From assembly GCA_042862465.1 (NCBI GenBank), contig JASTVH010000011.1:53083-117082 (forward strand): 64,000 bases of DNA, given 5' to 3'. The DNA comes from JASTVH01 sp042862465. GTDB taxonomy: Bacteria; Pseudomonadota; Gammaproteobacteria; Pseudomonadales; Oleiphilaceae. Positions 17,523 to 26,191 of this stretch are shown one piece after another (the stretch's first letter is position 1; every line of letters begins with the position of its first letter). Both the position numbers and the translations under genes were made by a program. The notes below the pieces were generated by a model that was not told where the DNA came from, searched no databases, and saw only the letters and a program-made list of their open reading frames with translations.

Positions 17523-18700
17523 GCTCCGGGGCCGTGTCGCGCTTGCAACTCGTCGCGGGCCTGACCACGCTCGCGGCGATGCTGCTTGCGCTACTGATCG
17601 ACAACTCGCCCGCGCGAGCCTGGTATGACATTGCCCACCACTTGCCGGTGTCCTTGCGTGTGGGTGAGTTTGCCATCGCCAAGCCGCTCATCCTCTGGAT
17701 CAATGACGGGCTGATGGTGTTCTTTTTCCTGCTCATAGCCCTGGAACTGAAGCGCGAGGTACTGGAAGGACAACTGGCGACACCCAAGGCGATCGCCACA
17801 CCCGGTTTCGCCGCGCTGGGCGGCATGGCTGTCCCTGCGCTGATCTACACCGTATTCAACGCCGGCGATCCGGAGGCCATGCGTGGCTGGGCGATCCCCG
17901 CCGCCACCGACGCGGTGCTGGCGTTGACCGTGCTCGTGCTGCTCGGCCGTCGTGTGCCGGTCTCTCTTAAGGTGTTCCTGACGGCAGTGGCGATCTTCGA
18001 CGATCTGGGTGCGATCGTGATCATTGCGCTGTTCTATACGGAGCAGCTCGCCACAGCATCGCTGGTGATGGCGGCCCTGGGGATCGCGGCCCTGGTCGGG
18101 CTCAATGTCTTCAAGGTCACGCGTACCGGGGCCTACGTCGTCGTCGGCGTGTTTCTCTGGGTCGCGGTGCTCAAATCCGGCGTTCATGCGACGCTCGCCG
18201 GGGTGGCCATCGGCCTGGCAATTCCCATGCGGGCGAGGCAGGGCGGCCGCTCCTTCTCGCCGCTGAAGGACGCGGAACAGGCGCTCCATCCCTGGGTGGC
18301 GCTCGGCGTGGTGCCGATCTTCGCGTTCTTCAACTCCGGCATCGTGCTGACGCTGGCGAGCGCGGCTACGCTGATCTCCCCGACCTCGCTGGGGGTCGCG
18401 CTCGGGCTGTTCGTCGGGAAACCGCTCGGCATCTTCGGTTTCACCTGGCTCGGGGTGCGGCTCGGGGTGGCACGGCTTCCGGAGTCGGTGAGCTGGGGGC
18501 AGCTCGCTGGGGTCGCCCTGGTCGCCGGCATCGGTTTCACCATGAGCCTGTTCATTGCCGGCCTCGCCTTTCCCGATCCGGAGGTGTTCCGCAACGCTCG
18601 GCTCAGCGTGATTGCGGGCTCGCTACTGTCGGCGGCCGCTGGCGTGATCGTCCTGATGAAAACCACGCAACCACGGCTGAATCCCTTGGAGCAGACATGA
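17519..18700 (+). CDS. nhaA: Na+/H+ antiporter NhaA
   Basis: Inner-membrane antiporter exchanging Na+ for H+. 393 aa with about 12 membrane helices. The conserved cation site FDDLGA is present with Asp161 and Asp162, matching the Asp163/164 pair of E. coli NhaA, and AIPAATDAVLAL precedes it. The GTG start at 17519 overlaps the ATPase stop (GTGA), so the two genes are translationally coupled. A pairing of a metal ATPase with a sodium/proton antiporter may offset proton or charge load, but this is inference. GC content is high as in its neighbours. Confidence 0.92.
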   Translation: MSSGAVSRLQLVAGLTTLAAMLLALLIDNSPARAWYDIAHHLPVSLRVGEFAIAKPLILWINDGLMVFFFLLIALELKREVLEGQLATPKAIATPGFAALGGMAVPALIYTVFNAGDPEAMRGWAIPAATDAVLALTVLVLLGRRVPVSLKVFLTAVAIFDDLGAIVIIALFYTEQLATASLVMAALGIAALVGLNVFKVTRTGAYVVVGVFLWVAVLKSGVHATLAGVAIGLAIPMRARQGGRSFSPLKDAEQALHPWVALGVVPIFAFFNSGIVLTLASAATLISPTSLGVALGLFVGKPLGIFGFTWLGVRLGVARLPESVSWGQLAGVALVAGIGFTMSLFIAGLAFPDPEVFRNARLSVIAGSLLSAAAGVIVLMKTTQPRLNPLEQT

Positions 18701-18814
18701 GTCCGGCAGAGGCTTCATCACGCAGGTAGGTGGCAGTGGAAGGGCTGCCGACGCCGATGGCCATCGCGCCGGCCGGGAGAGACCGGGGCCCCCCTTCAAA
18801 ACAGGAGATTCGTG

Positions 18815-19021
18815 ATGCAGATAGGAATGATTGGCCTGGGACGTATGGGCAGCAATATGGTGCGGCGACTGATGCGGGAAAAGGGCACCAGGGTGTGGTG
18901 TACGACCGCCATGCCGAAGCCGTCAAGGCACTTCAGAGCGAAGGTGCCGTCTCGCTGGAGGATTCTGTCTGCGATGCGTAAGCAGTTTGGCGGGCATGAT
19001 GAGAAGAAACGGGAGAGCTGA
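18815..19021 (+). pseudogene. gnd: Remnant of 6-phosphogluconate dehydrogenase
   Basis: Starts well (GGAG ribosome site, ATG 18815) with the NADP-binding N-terminus MQIGMIGLGRMGSNMVRRLM. The frame then shifts: the true sequence GVVYDRHAEAVKALQSEGAV runs on in the next frame to about 18970. An internal deletion joins this to the Gnd C-terminus (MRKQFGGHDEKK). About 60 of some 330 residues remain. The ATG of zwf follows directly, showing the original gnd-zwf order. Confidence 0.8.
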
Positions 19022-19022
19022 G

Positions 19023-19733
19023 ATGGATCACACAGACGATGCCATAAGGCAATCCGACGCACTGGTGCTGTTTGGCATTACGGGTGATCTTGCCCGCAAG
19101 AAGATCTTTCCGGCACTCTATGGCATGGCGAAGCGCGGCAGCCTGAACGTACCGGTCGTCGGGGTGGCGGCCCCGGACTGGACGGTGGCGCAGCTGCGTC
19201 GGCGCGTCACGGACGCTATCAAAGCAACCGGTAAGATCGAGGATCAGGCCGCCCTAGATCGCCTGCTCTCCCTGCTGGGCTATGTGAGCGGCGACTATCA
19301 CGATCCCGCCACCTTCGATGCCCCCAAACAGGCGCTGGGCGAGGCCCGCCACCCGGCACACTATCTCACCATCCCGCCCGCCCTGTTCGAGACGGTGGTC
19401 GGGGGGCTGGATGCCATCGCCCTGGCCGCGCGCGTCAAACGCCCCGGTAAGGAGTTCACCGGCGAGCAGCACGAGCTTTACCTGCTGGATGAACAGTCGG
19501 AAGAGGAATCGCCCTACGAGCGGCTCTTGGGCGACGCCATGGCCGGCGAAGGGGCGCTGTTCGCCAGGCGGATTGTCTCGACGCCGGCTGGGCGGTGGTC
19601 GATCCTGTCCTGGCGAAGTATCACCGGGCCGTGGCGTAAAAACCCGGTAGTTGGGGCCCCAAAAGCAGCGGACGTGCTCATCGGGGCAGACGGAAACTGG
19701 CACAACCCCAAATTGGTGAAGGAGAAAGAATGA
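19023..19733 (+). pseudogene. zwf: Internally deleted glucose-6-phosphate dehydrogenase
   Basis: The first 138 residues are a good Zwf N-terminus (LVLFGITGDLARKKIFPALY, the NADP-binding GxxGDLA motif). At about 19435 the sequence jumps in frame to the C-terminal region (KRPGKEFTGEQHELYLLDEQ, YERLLGDAMAGEGALF), losing roughly half the protein including the substrate-site RxDHYLGKE region. After ALFARR a frameshift spoils the end; the correct residues (DAGWAVVDPVLAKYHRAVA) sit in another frame. 236 codons against about 490 in the family; surely inactive. Confidence 0.85.
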
Positions 19734-19807
19734 ACGCCACCCAACAACTGCACGATCTTGGTCAAAGTCTCTGGCGCTGCCACCTGCTCAACGGCGCGGG
19801 ACAATAA
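19730..19807 (+). pseudogene. tal: Remnant of transaldolase N-terminus
   Basis: ATG 19730 overlaps the zwf stop (ATGA). The 25 codons read MNATQQLHDLGQSLW and then collapse into RCHLLNGAGQ and two stops. MNATQQLHDLGQSLWLDN is the usual start of transaldolase, so this is the stump of a tal (or tal-pgi) gene that followed zwf. Confidence 0.65.
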
Positions 19808-19851
19808 TAGCGCCACCAGTCACGGACAGAGGGAATGACATCGGAGCAAAC

Positions 19852-21564
19852 ATGACATTACCAGAGACGACATCATCCCGGTGGTCGGCCACCGAAGGGC
19901 TCCCGTTCCCCCTGGGCCCGACCGGGGTAGAATCAGAGGACGCCTGCAACTTCGCGCTGTACTCGAAGCATGCGGAGAGCGTCACGTTACTGCTCTACAC
20001 AGAGAGCGACAGCGTCAATCCGGTATTCGAATACCGGTTCGATTACCTCAAGAACAAAACCGGCAGGATCTGGCATTGCCGCATTCCGTTCGCGGCGACG
20101 CAAGGCGCGTCTTATTATGGGTCCCGTGTCGATGGCCCCATGCCTAATGGCCGGTTCGAGTGGCACGCGTTCGATCCGGACAAAATCCTGCTCGACCCCT
20201 ATGCCAAGTCCGTGTTCTTTCCCCCGGCTTTCGACCGGCTCGCCGCCATCCGGCCGGGTTCGAACGCCGGCAAGGCGCCCCTCGGTGTCCTGACCGGCGA
20301 CAGCGAGCGCTACGACTGGCAAGGCGACCAGCGCCCCCGGCACGAGGCCGATACCGTCATCTACGAGCTGCACGTCGGTGGATTCACCAAGAATCCCAAT
20401 TCCGGCGTCAGGGACGCAGCGCGTGGCACGTTTGCGGGCCTGGTCGAGAAAATCCCTTACCTGAGGGAACTCGGCGTCACCGTGGTGGAGCTGATGCCGG
20501 TGTTCCAATACGACCCAGCCGACGGCAACTACTGGGGCTACATGCCGCTGAACTTCTTCTCCCCCCACCATGGCTATCTCAGCGACCCCACGCTCAAGGC
20601 GCGACACAATGAAATGCGCGACATGGTCAGGGCCCTGCACCAGGCGGATATCGAGGTGGTGCTAGACGTGGTCTACAATCACACCGTCGAGGGCGATCAC
20701 ACGGGCCCGGTCTACAGCTACAAGGGGATCGACAACAGCACCTACTATCTGATGGCGGACCGGCCGGTCGCGCCCTATGAAAATTTCTCCGGCACCGGTA
20801 ACACGCTCAATATGGCCAACCGCGCCGTGCGCAAGATGGTTATCGACAGCGCCCGCCATTGGGCACGCGAAATGCACGTCGACGGGTTTCGCTTTGATCT
20901 CGCTTCCCTCTTTACCCGCAAAGCGGACGGCTCAGTCAATGCCGACGATGTGCCGCTGCTCAGCGACATGGCCTCCGATCCGGCCCTGGCGCACCTGCGC
21001 CTGATCGCCGAGCCCTGGGACGCCGCCGGGGTCTACCAGTTGGGCCGGGCGTTTCCGGGGATCATGGCGTGCCAGTGGAATGGCCAATATCGGGATGATC
21101 TGCGCCGTTTCGTCAAGGGCGATCCCGGCATGGCGCCGGCCCTGATGCGCCGCCTGTACGGCAGCGACGATCTGTTTCCCGAGGATCGGATGAATGCCTA
21201 TCACCCCCATCAGAGCGTCAATTACATCGCATCTCATGATGGCTTCACGCTCTACGATCTGGTGGCCTACAATCGCAAGCGGAACTGGGCGAACGGCCAC
21301 GACAACACGGACGGCGCGGACGAAAACCACAGCTGGAACTGCGGCTGGGAAGGCGACGAGGGCGCGCCATCCGAAGTAGTGAAGCTGCGCAAACAACAGA
21401 TCAAGAATTTCTGTTGCCTGCTGTTCCTATCGAACGGGACACCCATGTTCCGCGCCGGGGACGAGTTCATGCACACCCAGGCCGGCAACAACAACCCGTA
21501 CAACCAGGATAACGAGACGGCCTGGATCGATTGGAGTCGTCTGCGGTGTCAGTGGTATTGGTAA
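19852..21564 (+). CDS. glgX: Glycogen-debranching enzyme GlgX, C-terminally truncated
   Basis: Hydrolyses alpha-1,6 branches of glycogen (isoamylase type). ATG 19852 with GGAGC ribosome site. The N-terminal CBM48-like domain (about residues 15-120) and the TIM-barrel catalytic domain are present, with VDGFRFDLA (nucleophile Asp), LIAEPWD (acid Glu) and ASHDGFTL (third acid). After DNETAWIDWS the frame runs into unrelated residues and stops at 570 aa; family members are about 700 aa, so the C-terminal beta-domain is missing. Activity is doubtful. It closes the gnd-zwf-tal-glgX carbohydrate block, whose other members are wrecks. Confidence 0.85.
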   Translation: MTLPETTSSRWSATEGLPFPLGPTGVESEDACNFALYSKHAESVTLLLYTESDSVNPVFEYRFDYLKNKTGRIWHCRIPFAATQGASYYGSRVDGPMPNGRFEWHAFDPDKILLDPYAKSVFFPPAFDRLAAIRPGSNAGKAPLGVLTGDSERYDWQGDQRPRHEADTVIYELHVGGFTKNPNSGVRDAARGTFAGLVEKIPYLRELGVTVVELMPVFQYDPADGNYWGYMPLNFFSPHHGYLSDPTLKARHNEMRDMVRALHQADIEVVLDVVYNHTVEGDHTGPVYSYKGIDNSTYYLMADRPVAPYENFSGTGNTLNMANRAVRKMVIDSARHWAREMHVDGFRFDLASLFTRKADGSVNADDVPLLSDMASDPALAHLRLIAEPWDAAGVYQLGRAFPGIMACQWNGQYRDDLRRFVKGDPGMAPALMRRLYGSDDLFPEDRMNAYHPHQSVNYIASHDGFTLYDLVAYNRKRNWANGHDNTDGADENHSWNCGWEGDEGAPSEVVKLRKQQIKNFCCLLFLSNGTPMFRAGDEFMHTQAGNNNPYNQDNETAWIDWSRLRCQWYW

Positions 21565-21805
21565 GCTGGAAGACGCGCTTGCCATTTTGACTCGTGATGC
21601 AGGCACGCGAATCCTTCCCGCTGTTTAGCCCTTAATTGCCAAAGTGGAAAGCTTGATGCGTATCAATTCCTCATTATAGAGAGGCTCTTTTTTCATCTTT
21701 TGTTGGATTTTTTCAGCATGAATTCAGGCTCATGAGTTTTAGTGGTAGGTAATGGCTGTCTGCTGGCGTAATTGTCAAAACGAAACAACATAAGGGAAAG
21801 GGAAG
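21565..21805. other. Junction gap where the GC-rich block ends
   Basis: The truncated glgX stops and base composition turns visibly AT-richer. The gap holds the TTCAG promoter at 21712-21743. No gene seen. Confidence 0.5.
21712..21743 (+). promoter_or_regulatory. TTCAG-N6-TTCAG promoter (copy 3), AMP-salvage operon
   Basis: TTCAG at 21712-21716 and 21723-21727, 10 nt, then TTTAGT (21738-21743). About 60 bp before the first gene at 21806. Confidence 0.75.
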
Positions 21806-22264
21806 ATGGATATTAAAACCTTCGGAGAACTTATTAACTGGACACGGGACCTGCATGCTCATCTTGCAAGATGCCTGTCCCACTGCGCCACTAAGAATGA
21901 AGAAGAGCGAGCACAAGCGTTGCTGGACTATTTGGCGACCCATGAATCGGAAATGGAACGTATTGTGAACGAGTTCAAGTCGCAGGGCGATTCCAAAGCG
22001 TTGGAGACAAGGGTCTACGACTACCTGTCTCACCATCCCATTAAGACCCACAGAACCTGCGATGAGCCATACGCACAGCTGGATTTTGAGGGCATATGCA
22101 GAGAAGTATTCGATTTCCATGATCAGATAGAGGACCTTTATCGCACCATGGCCGACAAAGCCGAGATTCCCGAGGCGAAAGAATTACTGCAATCGTTGCT
22201 AACCATGGAAGAGAACGAAGCTATGCGATTGGCCAGGCAGATAGGGCGTATGAACGACCTCTGA
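21806..22264 (+). CDS. Four-helix, ferritin/rubrerythrin-like protein of unknown role
   Basis: A 152-aa, all-helical soluble protein with AAGGG ribosome site. Helices carry His/Glu pairs (LINWTRDLHAHLARCLSHC, HESEMERIVNEF, FDFHDQIEDLY, MEENEAMRLARQ) spaced like di-iron carboxylate sites, so it may be a ferritin-like di-metal or hemerythrin-like protein; I could not match a defined family. First gene of the operon, 46 bp before the phosphorylase gene, directly behind the TTCAG promoter. Confidence 0.6.
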   Translation: MDIKTFGELINWTRDLHAHLARCLSHCATKNEEERAQALLDYLATHESEMERIVNEFKSQGDSKALETRVYDYLSHHPIKTHRTCDEPYAQLDFEGICREVFDFHDQIEDLYRTMADKAEIPEAKELLQSLLTMEENEAMRLARQIGRMNDL

Positions 22265-22310
22265 TCAGAACACTGAAATTATTCTTCGACGCAGAAAAGG
22301 ATGTTGATAC

Positions 22311-23825
22311 ATGGTGGCGTCTTCCAGTCAGTTACGGGTTTTCAAGATGGGTATCAATACTCATCAGGAGCCTGTCGTCTACATGCGTGATGATTGTGAT
22401 GTGTGCCTTTCAGAAGGATTCGCCGCCAGTTCCAGGGTGGGAATTTCCTCGCAGGGACGTTCCATCATCGCAACTCTCAATATTTCGTCTGATGAAACGG
22501 TTCCCAAAGGGTATGCGGGGCTTTCAGATATCGCCATAGAGCGGCTCGGGGTGGCTCAGTCTGACCTGGTTTCAGTACATCATGCGCCCTATATCGAATC
22601 CTTGAGTCTGGTTCGTCGGAAAGTATTCGGACACAGCTTGCTTCCGGCTGAGATGGCCCGCATTGTCTCCGATATCTCCGCACACAAATACAGCGATGTC
22701 GAAATAGCCTGTTTCCTGAGCGCTTGTGCGGGTGGCAGATTAGGTTTCGATGAGATTGTTGCTTTGACCCAGGCGATGGTGAATTGCGGACAACAGCTCG
22801 ATTGGCCAGGCGTGGATCGTGTGTTCGACAAACACTGTGTTGGAGGCCTGCCGGGCAACCGGACCACGCCGCTGGTTGTGTCGATCGTCAGCGCAGCAGG
22901 CTTAGTAATGCCTAAAACCTCCTCCCGTGCCATCACCTCACCGGCGGGAACAGCGGACACCATGGAAGCGCTGACCAATGTGAGGCTTGGGCTGAACGAG
23001 ATTCGCCGTGTGGTCAGAGAAACCGGTGCCTGTCTCGCCTGGGGTGGGGCGATGAACCTCAGCCCGGCTGATGACCTGTTGATTCGCATCGAGAGAGCGC
23101 TGGACCTTGATGGTGAGGGCCAGCTCGTGGCCTCGGTGCTGTCCAAGAAGATTGCTGCCGGTTCCACCCATGCGGTGATTGATATTCCGGTGGGGGAGAC
23201 GGCCAAGGTTCGAACGCCCGGCGATGCCGACCGGCTGGCCTCTCTTTTCACAAGCGTTGGGGCGGCCTGTGGGCTGAAGGTACGCTGCATCGCGACAGAC
23301 GGCAGCAAGCCGGTTGGTGCAGGGATCGGGCCGACAGAGGAGGCCCGTGATGTTTTGGCCGTGTTGCAGGGAAAGCGGGGTGCGCCGGAGGATCTACGGA
23401 GCCGCGCCATCATGCTGGCTGGCCATTTGTTCGATCTGGCTGATGGTCGTGGCGTGAAAGAGGGGATGGTCAAAGCAGAACGACTACTTCAAAACGGCTC
23501 TGCCTGGGGGCAGTTCAAGCGTATAACAGAGGCTCAGGGAGGGCAGAGGAGCTTAGGTGAAGCCCGTTTTAGGCGCCCAGTTCTGTGCTCGGAATCCGGA
23601 ACAATCGTGTCTATCGACAATCGTCGGCTTGCCCGTGTCGCCAAGCTGGCAGGCGCACCTGCCAGCTCTACCGCAGGGCTGCGGCTACTGGCGACCGTCG
23701 GTGATAGAGTCACTAAGGGAGAGCCTCTCTATGAATTGCTCAGTGACAGTCCGGGGCAGCAGGATTATGCGCTGGCGTTTAACGATATGGGGCCGGCAAT
23801 CTTCACTGTAAAGCGAGAGGAATGA
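22311..23825 (+). CDS. AMP phosphorylase / thymidine phosphorylase-family enzyme
   Basis: 504 aa; the family splits nucleoside monophosphates or nucleosides with phosphate. The N-terminal extension of about 95 residues (GYAGLSDIAIERLGV) is as in archaeal-type AMP phosphorylases, not in short DeoA. Then come the phosphorylase core motifs KHCVGGLPGNRTTP, MPKTSSRAITSPAGTADTME and SKKIAAGSTHAVIDIP. AMP phosphorylase makes adenine and ribose-1,5-bisphosphate. The stop overlaps the PRPP synthetase start (ATGA), tying the two steps together. The substrate (AMP against thymidine) is inferred from the extension and neighbours. Confidence 0.85.
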   Translation: MVASSSQLRVFKMGINTHQEPVVYMRDDCDVCLSEGFAASSRVGISSQGRSIIATLNISSDETVPKGYAGLSDIAIERLGVAQSDLVSVHHAPYIESLSLVRRKVFGHSLLPAEMARIVSDISAHKYSDVEIACFLSACAGGRLGFDEIVALTQAMVNCGQQLDWPGVDRVFDKHCVGGLPGNRTTPLVVSIVSAAGLVMPKTSSRAITSPAGTADTMEALTNVRLGLNEIRRVVRETGACLAWGGAMNLSPADDLLIRIERALDLDGEGQLVASVLSKKIAAGSTHAVIDIPVGETAKVRTPGDADRLASLFTSVGAACGLKVRCIATDGSKPVGAGIGPTEEARDVLAVLQGKRGAPEDLRSRAIMLAGHLFDLADGRGVKEGMVKAERLLQNGSAWGQFKRITEAQGGQRSLGEARFRRPVLCSESGTIVSIDNRRLARVAKLAGAPASSTAGLRLLATVGDRVTKGEPLYELLSDSPGQQDYALAFNDMGPAIFTVKREE

Positions 23826-24742
23826 TTGTGGGCATTACTGAAAAAAGTGTGTTGTTCAGCCTTGCTCCCCATCCATTACGGGAAAAACTTTGTGATCGGC
23901 TCAATCTGGAGCCGGGAAGTTTGGAGGTGCGGAGGTTCCCTGATGGTGAGTCCTACTTACGTGTGCTCACATCAGTCAAAGGTGCGAACTGCGTAATATT
24001 GGCCGACCTAACGCATCCAGACACCAAATACCTTGCTCTCCTGTTTCTCTTTGAAACTCTCCGGGAACTCGGTGCCAGGTCGATTGGGTTGGTGGCGCCC
24101 TATCTTTGCTATATGCGCCAGGATCGACGCTTCGAAGAAGGGGAGGCGGTCACTTCCAGGGTGTTTGCCCAGTCTTTGTCTTTACATATCGACTGGCTGA
24201 TCACCGTTGATCCACATTTGCACAGGTACCAGTCTCTTGACGAAATCTACAGCATACCCACGCAAGTTGTTCAGGGAGCACCGGCGCTGGCGGATTGGCT
24301 ACGGGGGCAAAACGGTCTGTTGCTGGTAGGTCCGGACGCGGAAAGTGAGCAATGGGTATCAAGTATCGCGCAGGCCAGTAACCATCCTTATGTCATTGGC
24401 ACCAAGCAGCGTCTGGGTGACCGGCGCGTTGAAGTCACCTTGCCGGATATCTCGGCGTATAACGGCCGGAAAGCCGTCATCATTGATGACGTTATTTCCA
24501 GCGGCCGCACCATTGGCGAGTGTGTCAGGGCACTTAAGGCACAAGGCACGGAGGCCATCCTGTGTGCGGCGGTGCATGGCATTTTTGCGGAGGCCTCGGA
24601 CACCTACCTTCTGGGTACCGGCCTGCAGACGCTGGTGACCACCAACACGGTTCCACACAGCAGCAATGAGATCGATGTCAGCGAGTTGCTGGTGCCGCCG
24701 GTCAGACATTTTCTCAATCATGTGGAGGATGAGCGCCGATGA
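23822..24742 (+). CDS. prs: Ribose-phosphate pyrophosphokinase (PRPP synthetase)
   Basis: Makes PRPP from ribose-5-phosphate and ATP, or runs in reverse. 306 aa, two Rossmann-like halves. Visible motifs: RRFPDGESYLRV, the APYLCYMRQDRRFEEGE catalytic region, VDPHLHRYQ (metal-binding), and the PRPP loop VIIDDVISSGRTIGE. Slightly shorter than housekeeping Prs and diverged, so this is probably a specialised copy. Overlaps both neighbours by four bases (ATGA), so it is made together with the phosphorylase and the beta-CASP protein. Confidence 0.88.
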   Translation: MIVGITEKSVLFSLAPHPLREKLCDRLNLEPGSLEVRRFPDGESYLRVLTSVKGANCVILADLTHPDTKYLALLFLFETLRELGARSIGLVAPYLCYMRQDRRFEEGEAVTSRVFAQSLSLHIDWLITVDPHLHRYQSLDEIYSIPTQVVQGAPALADWLRGQNGLLLVGPDAESEQWVSSIAQASNHPYVIGTKQRLGDRRVEVTLPDISAYNGRKAVIIDDVISSGRTIGECVRALKAQGTEAILCAAVHGIFAEASDTYLLGTGLQTLVTTNTVPHSSNEIDVSELLVPPVRHFLNHVEDERR

Positions 24743-26094
24743 ACATTACATTTCTGGGTGGCACGGAAACCGTGACCGGCTCCAAGTTCCTGGTTGAAAC
24801 CGGCCAGACACGTGTATTGGTCGATTGCGGCCTGTTTCAGGGGTACAAGTGGCTGAGAAAGCGCAACCGGCAACCGTTGCCGCTCGATATTGCCTCGCTG
24901 GATGCCGTGCTTCTGACCCATGCCCATCTGGATCATTCAGGCTACATCCCCGTGTTGTACAAGCAGGGCTTCCGGGGGGCGGTTTATACCCATCATGCCA
25001 CCCGAGAGCTATGCAGCATATTGCTGGCCGATAGCGGCCATCTTCAGGAAGAGGAGGCACATTACCTCGGCCGCCATAAGCTGAGCAGGCATGAGAATCC
25101 GGAGCCCCTGTATGATCAGGAGGATGCAGAAGCCTGCATGGAGCTGTTTCAGTCGGTGGACTTTCACCAAGTGATCCAGCTCGGTGATATACGCTTTCAT
25201 CTGCGACCGGTCGGGCACATTCTCGGGGCGGCCTGTGTCATCATCGAGGCGGAAGGTAAACGCGTCGGTTTTTCCGGCGATGTGGGCCGCCTCAATGATA
25301 TTTTCATGAGGCCACCGGCACCCCTGCCAGCACTCGACATGCTGATGCTGGAATCAACATATGGCGATCGTCGCCACGAAGACGTGGATTTGCCGTCACA
25401 ATTGGCGGACATCGTCAACGAAACGGTCGACAAAGGGGGCAATATACTGATTCCAGCCTTTGCCGTGGGCAGAGCGCAGGTCTTGCAACATATGCTCACC
25501 GACCTGATGAAGGCGGGACGAATTCCAAGGTTGCCAGTTTATCTGGATAGCCCCATGGCGATTGATGTTTCTGAGATTTACTGCCGCTACGAAGATCAGC
25601 ATCGGTTGAGCAGTTCAGAATGCCACGAAATGTGCAGCACCGTTCATTATAGCCGCAGCGTCCAGGACTCCAAGGCGCTGGCTGATCAGGCCTACCCGCA
25701 CGTAATTATTGCAGGCAGCGGTATGGCAACGGGCGGTCGCATTCTTCATCACTTCAAGCGTCTCCTCGGCCAGCACCGCACAACCGTTATCTTTGCCGGT
25801 TATCAGGCAGGGGGGACACGAGGCGCCAAAATGGTTGATGGAGCGGAAAGGATCAAGATCCACGGCGACTGGATTCCGGTCAAGGCCCGGCTGGAGGTGT
25901 TGAGTGGGCTTTCCGGGCATGGAGATTTCACAGAGATTGAACAGTGGCTGGCTCAAAGTGACTTAGCCCCCGAAACGCCGATCAACTTGATTCATGGAGA
26001 CCCTGATGCGCTGGAGGCCATGAAGGATCACTTGCGTCAGAACACCCGGTTTGAGGTGGAGGTGGCAAGCTACCAATCCATTTTGCGTCTTTGA
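24739..26094 (+). CDS. Metallo-beta-lactamase/beta-CASP hydrolase (RNA-processing type)
   Basis: 451 aa. The zinc motif THAHLDHSG (His61, His63, Asp65, His66), VGHILGA and FSGDVG belong to the MBL fold; MLESTYGDR, AFAVGRAQ, SGMATGGR and the late GLSGHGD are beta-CASP and RMMBL hallmarks. Such proteins are RNA exo/endonucleases of the RNase J/CPSF73-like group in many bacteria. In this operon it could supply nucleotides for the phosphorylase. The start overlaps prs by four bases. Confidence 0.85.
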   Translation: MNITFLGGTETVTGSKFLVETGQTRVLVDCGLFQGYKWLRKRNRQPLPLDIASLDAVLLTHAHLDHSGYIPVLYKQGFRGAVYTHHATRELCSILLADSGHLQEEEAHYLGRHKLSRHENPEPLYDQEDAEACMELFQSVDFHQVIQLGDIRFHLRPVGHILGAACVIIEAEGKRVGFSGDVGRLNDIFMRPPAPLPALDMLMLESTYGDRRHEDVDLPSQLADIVNETVDKGGNILIPAFAVGRAQVLQHMLTDLMKAGRIPRLPVYLDSPMAIDVSEIYCRYEDQHRLSSSECHEMCSTVHYSRSVQDSKALADQAYPHVIIAGSGMATGGRILHHFKRLLGQHRTTVIFAGYQAGGTRGAKMVDGAERIKIHGDWIPVKARLEVLSGLSGHGDFTEIEQWLAQSDLAPETPINLIHGDPDALEAMKDHLRQNTRFEVEVASYQSILRL

Positions 26095-26191
26095 TGTGAG
26101 ACTGGGCAAATACCCGGGGTAATCCGGATATTTACGGCGAGGATTTCTAATAGGCCACCATTAACGTCAGTAGAGTTATCAGGGAGAGATC

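Noticed and set aside
19837..21564. glgX considered as fully functional
   Set aside because: Catalytic residues are present, but the C-terminal domain is lost and the last residues are foreign.
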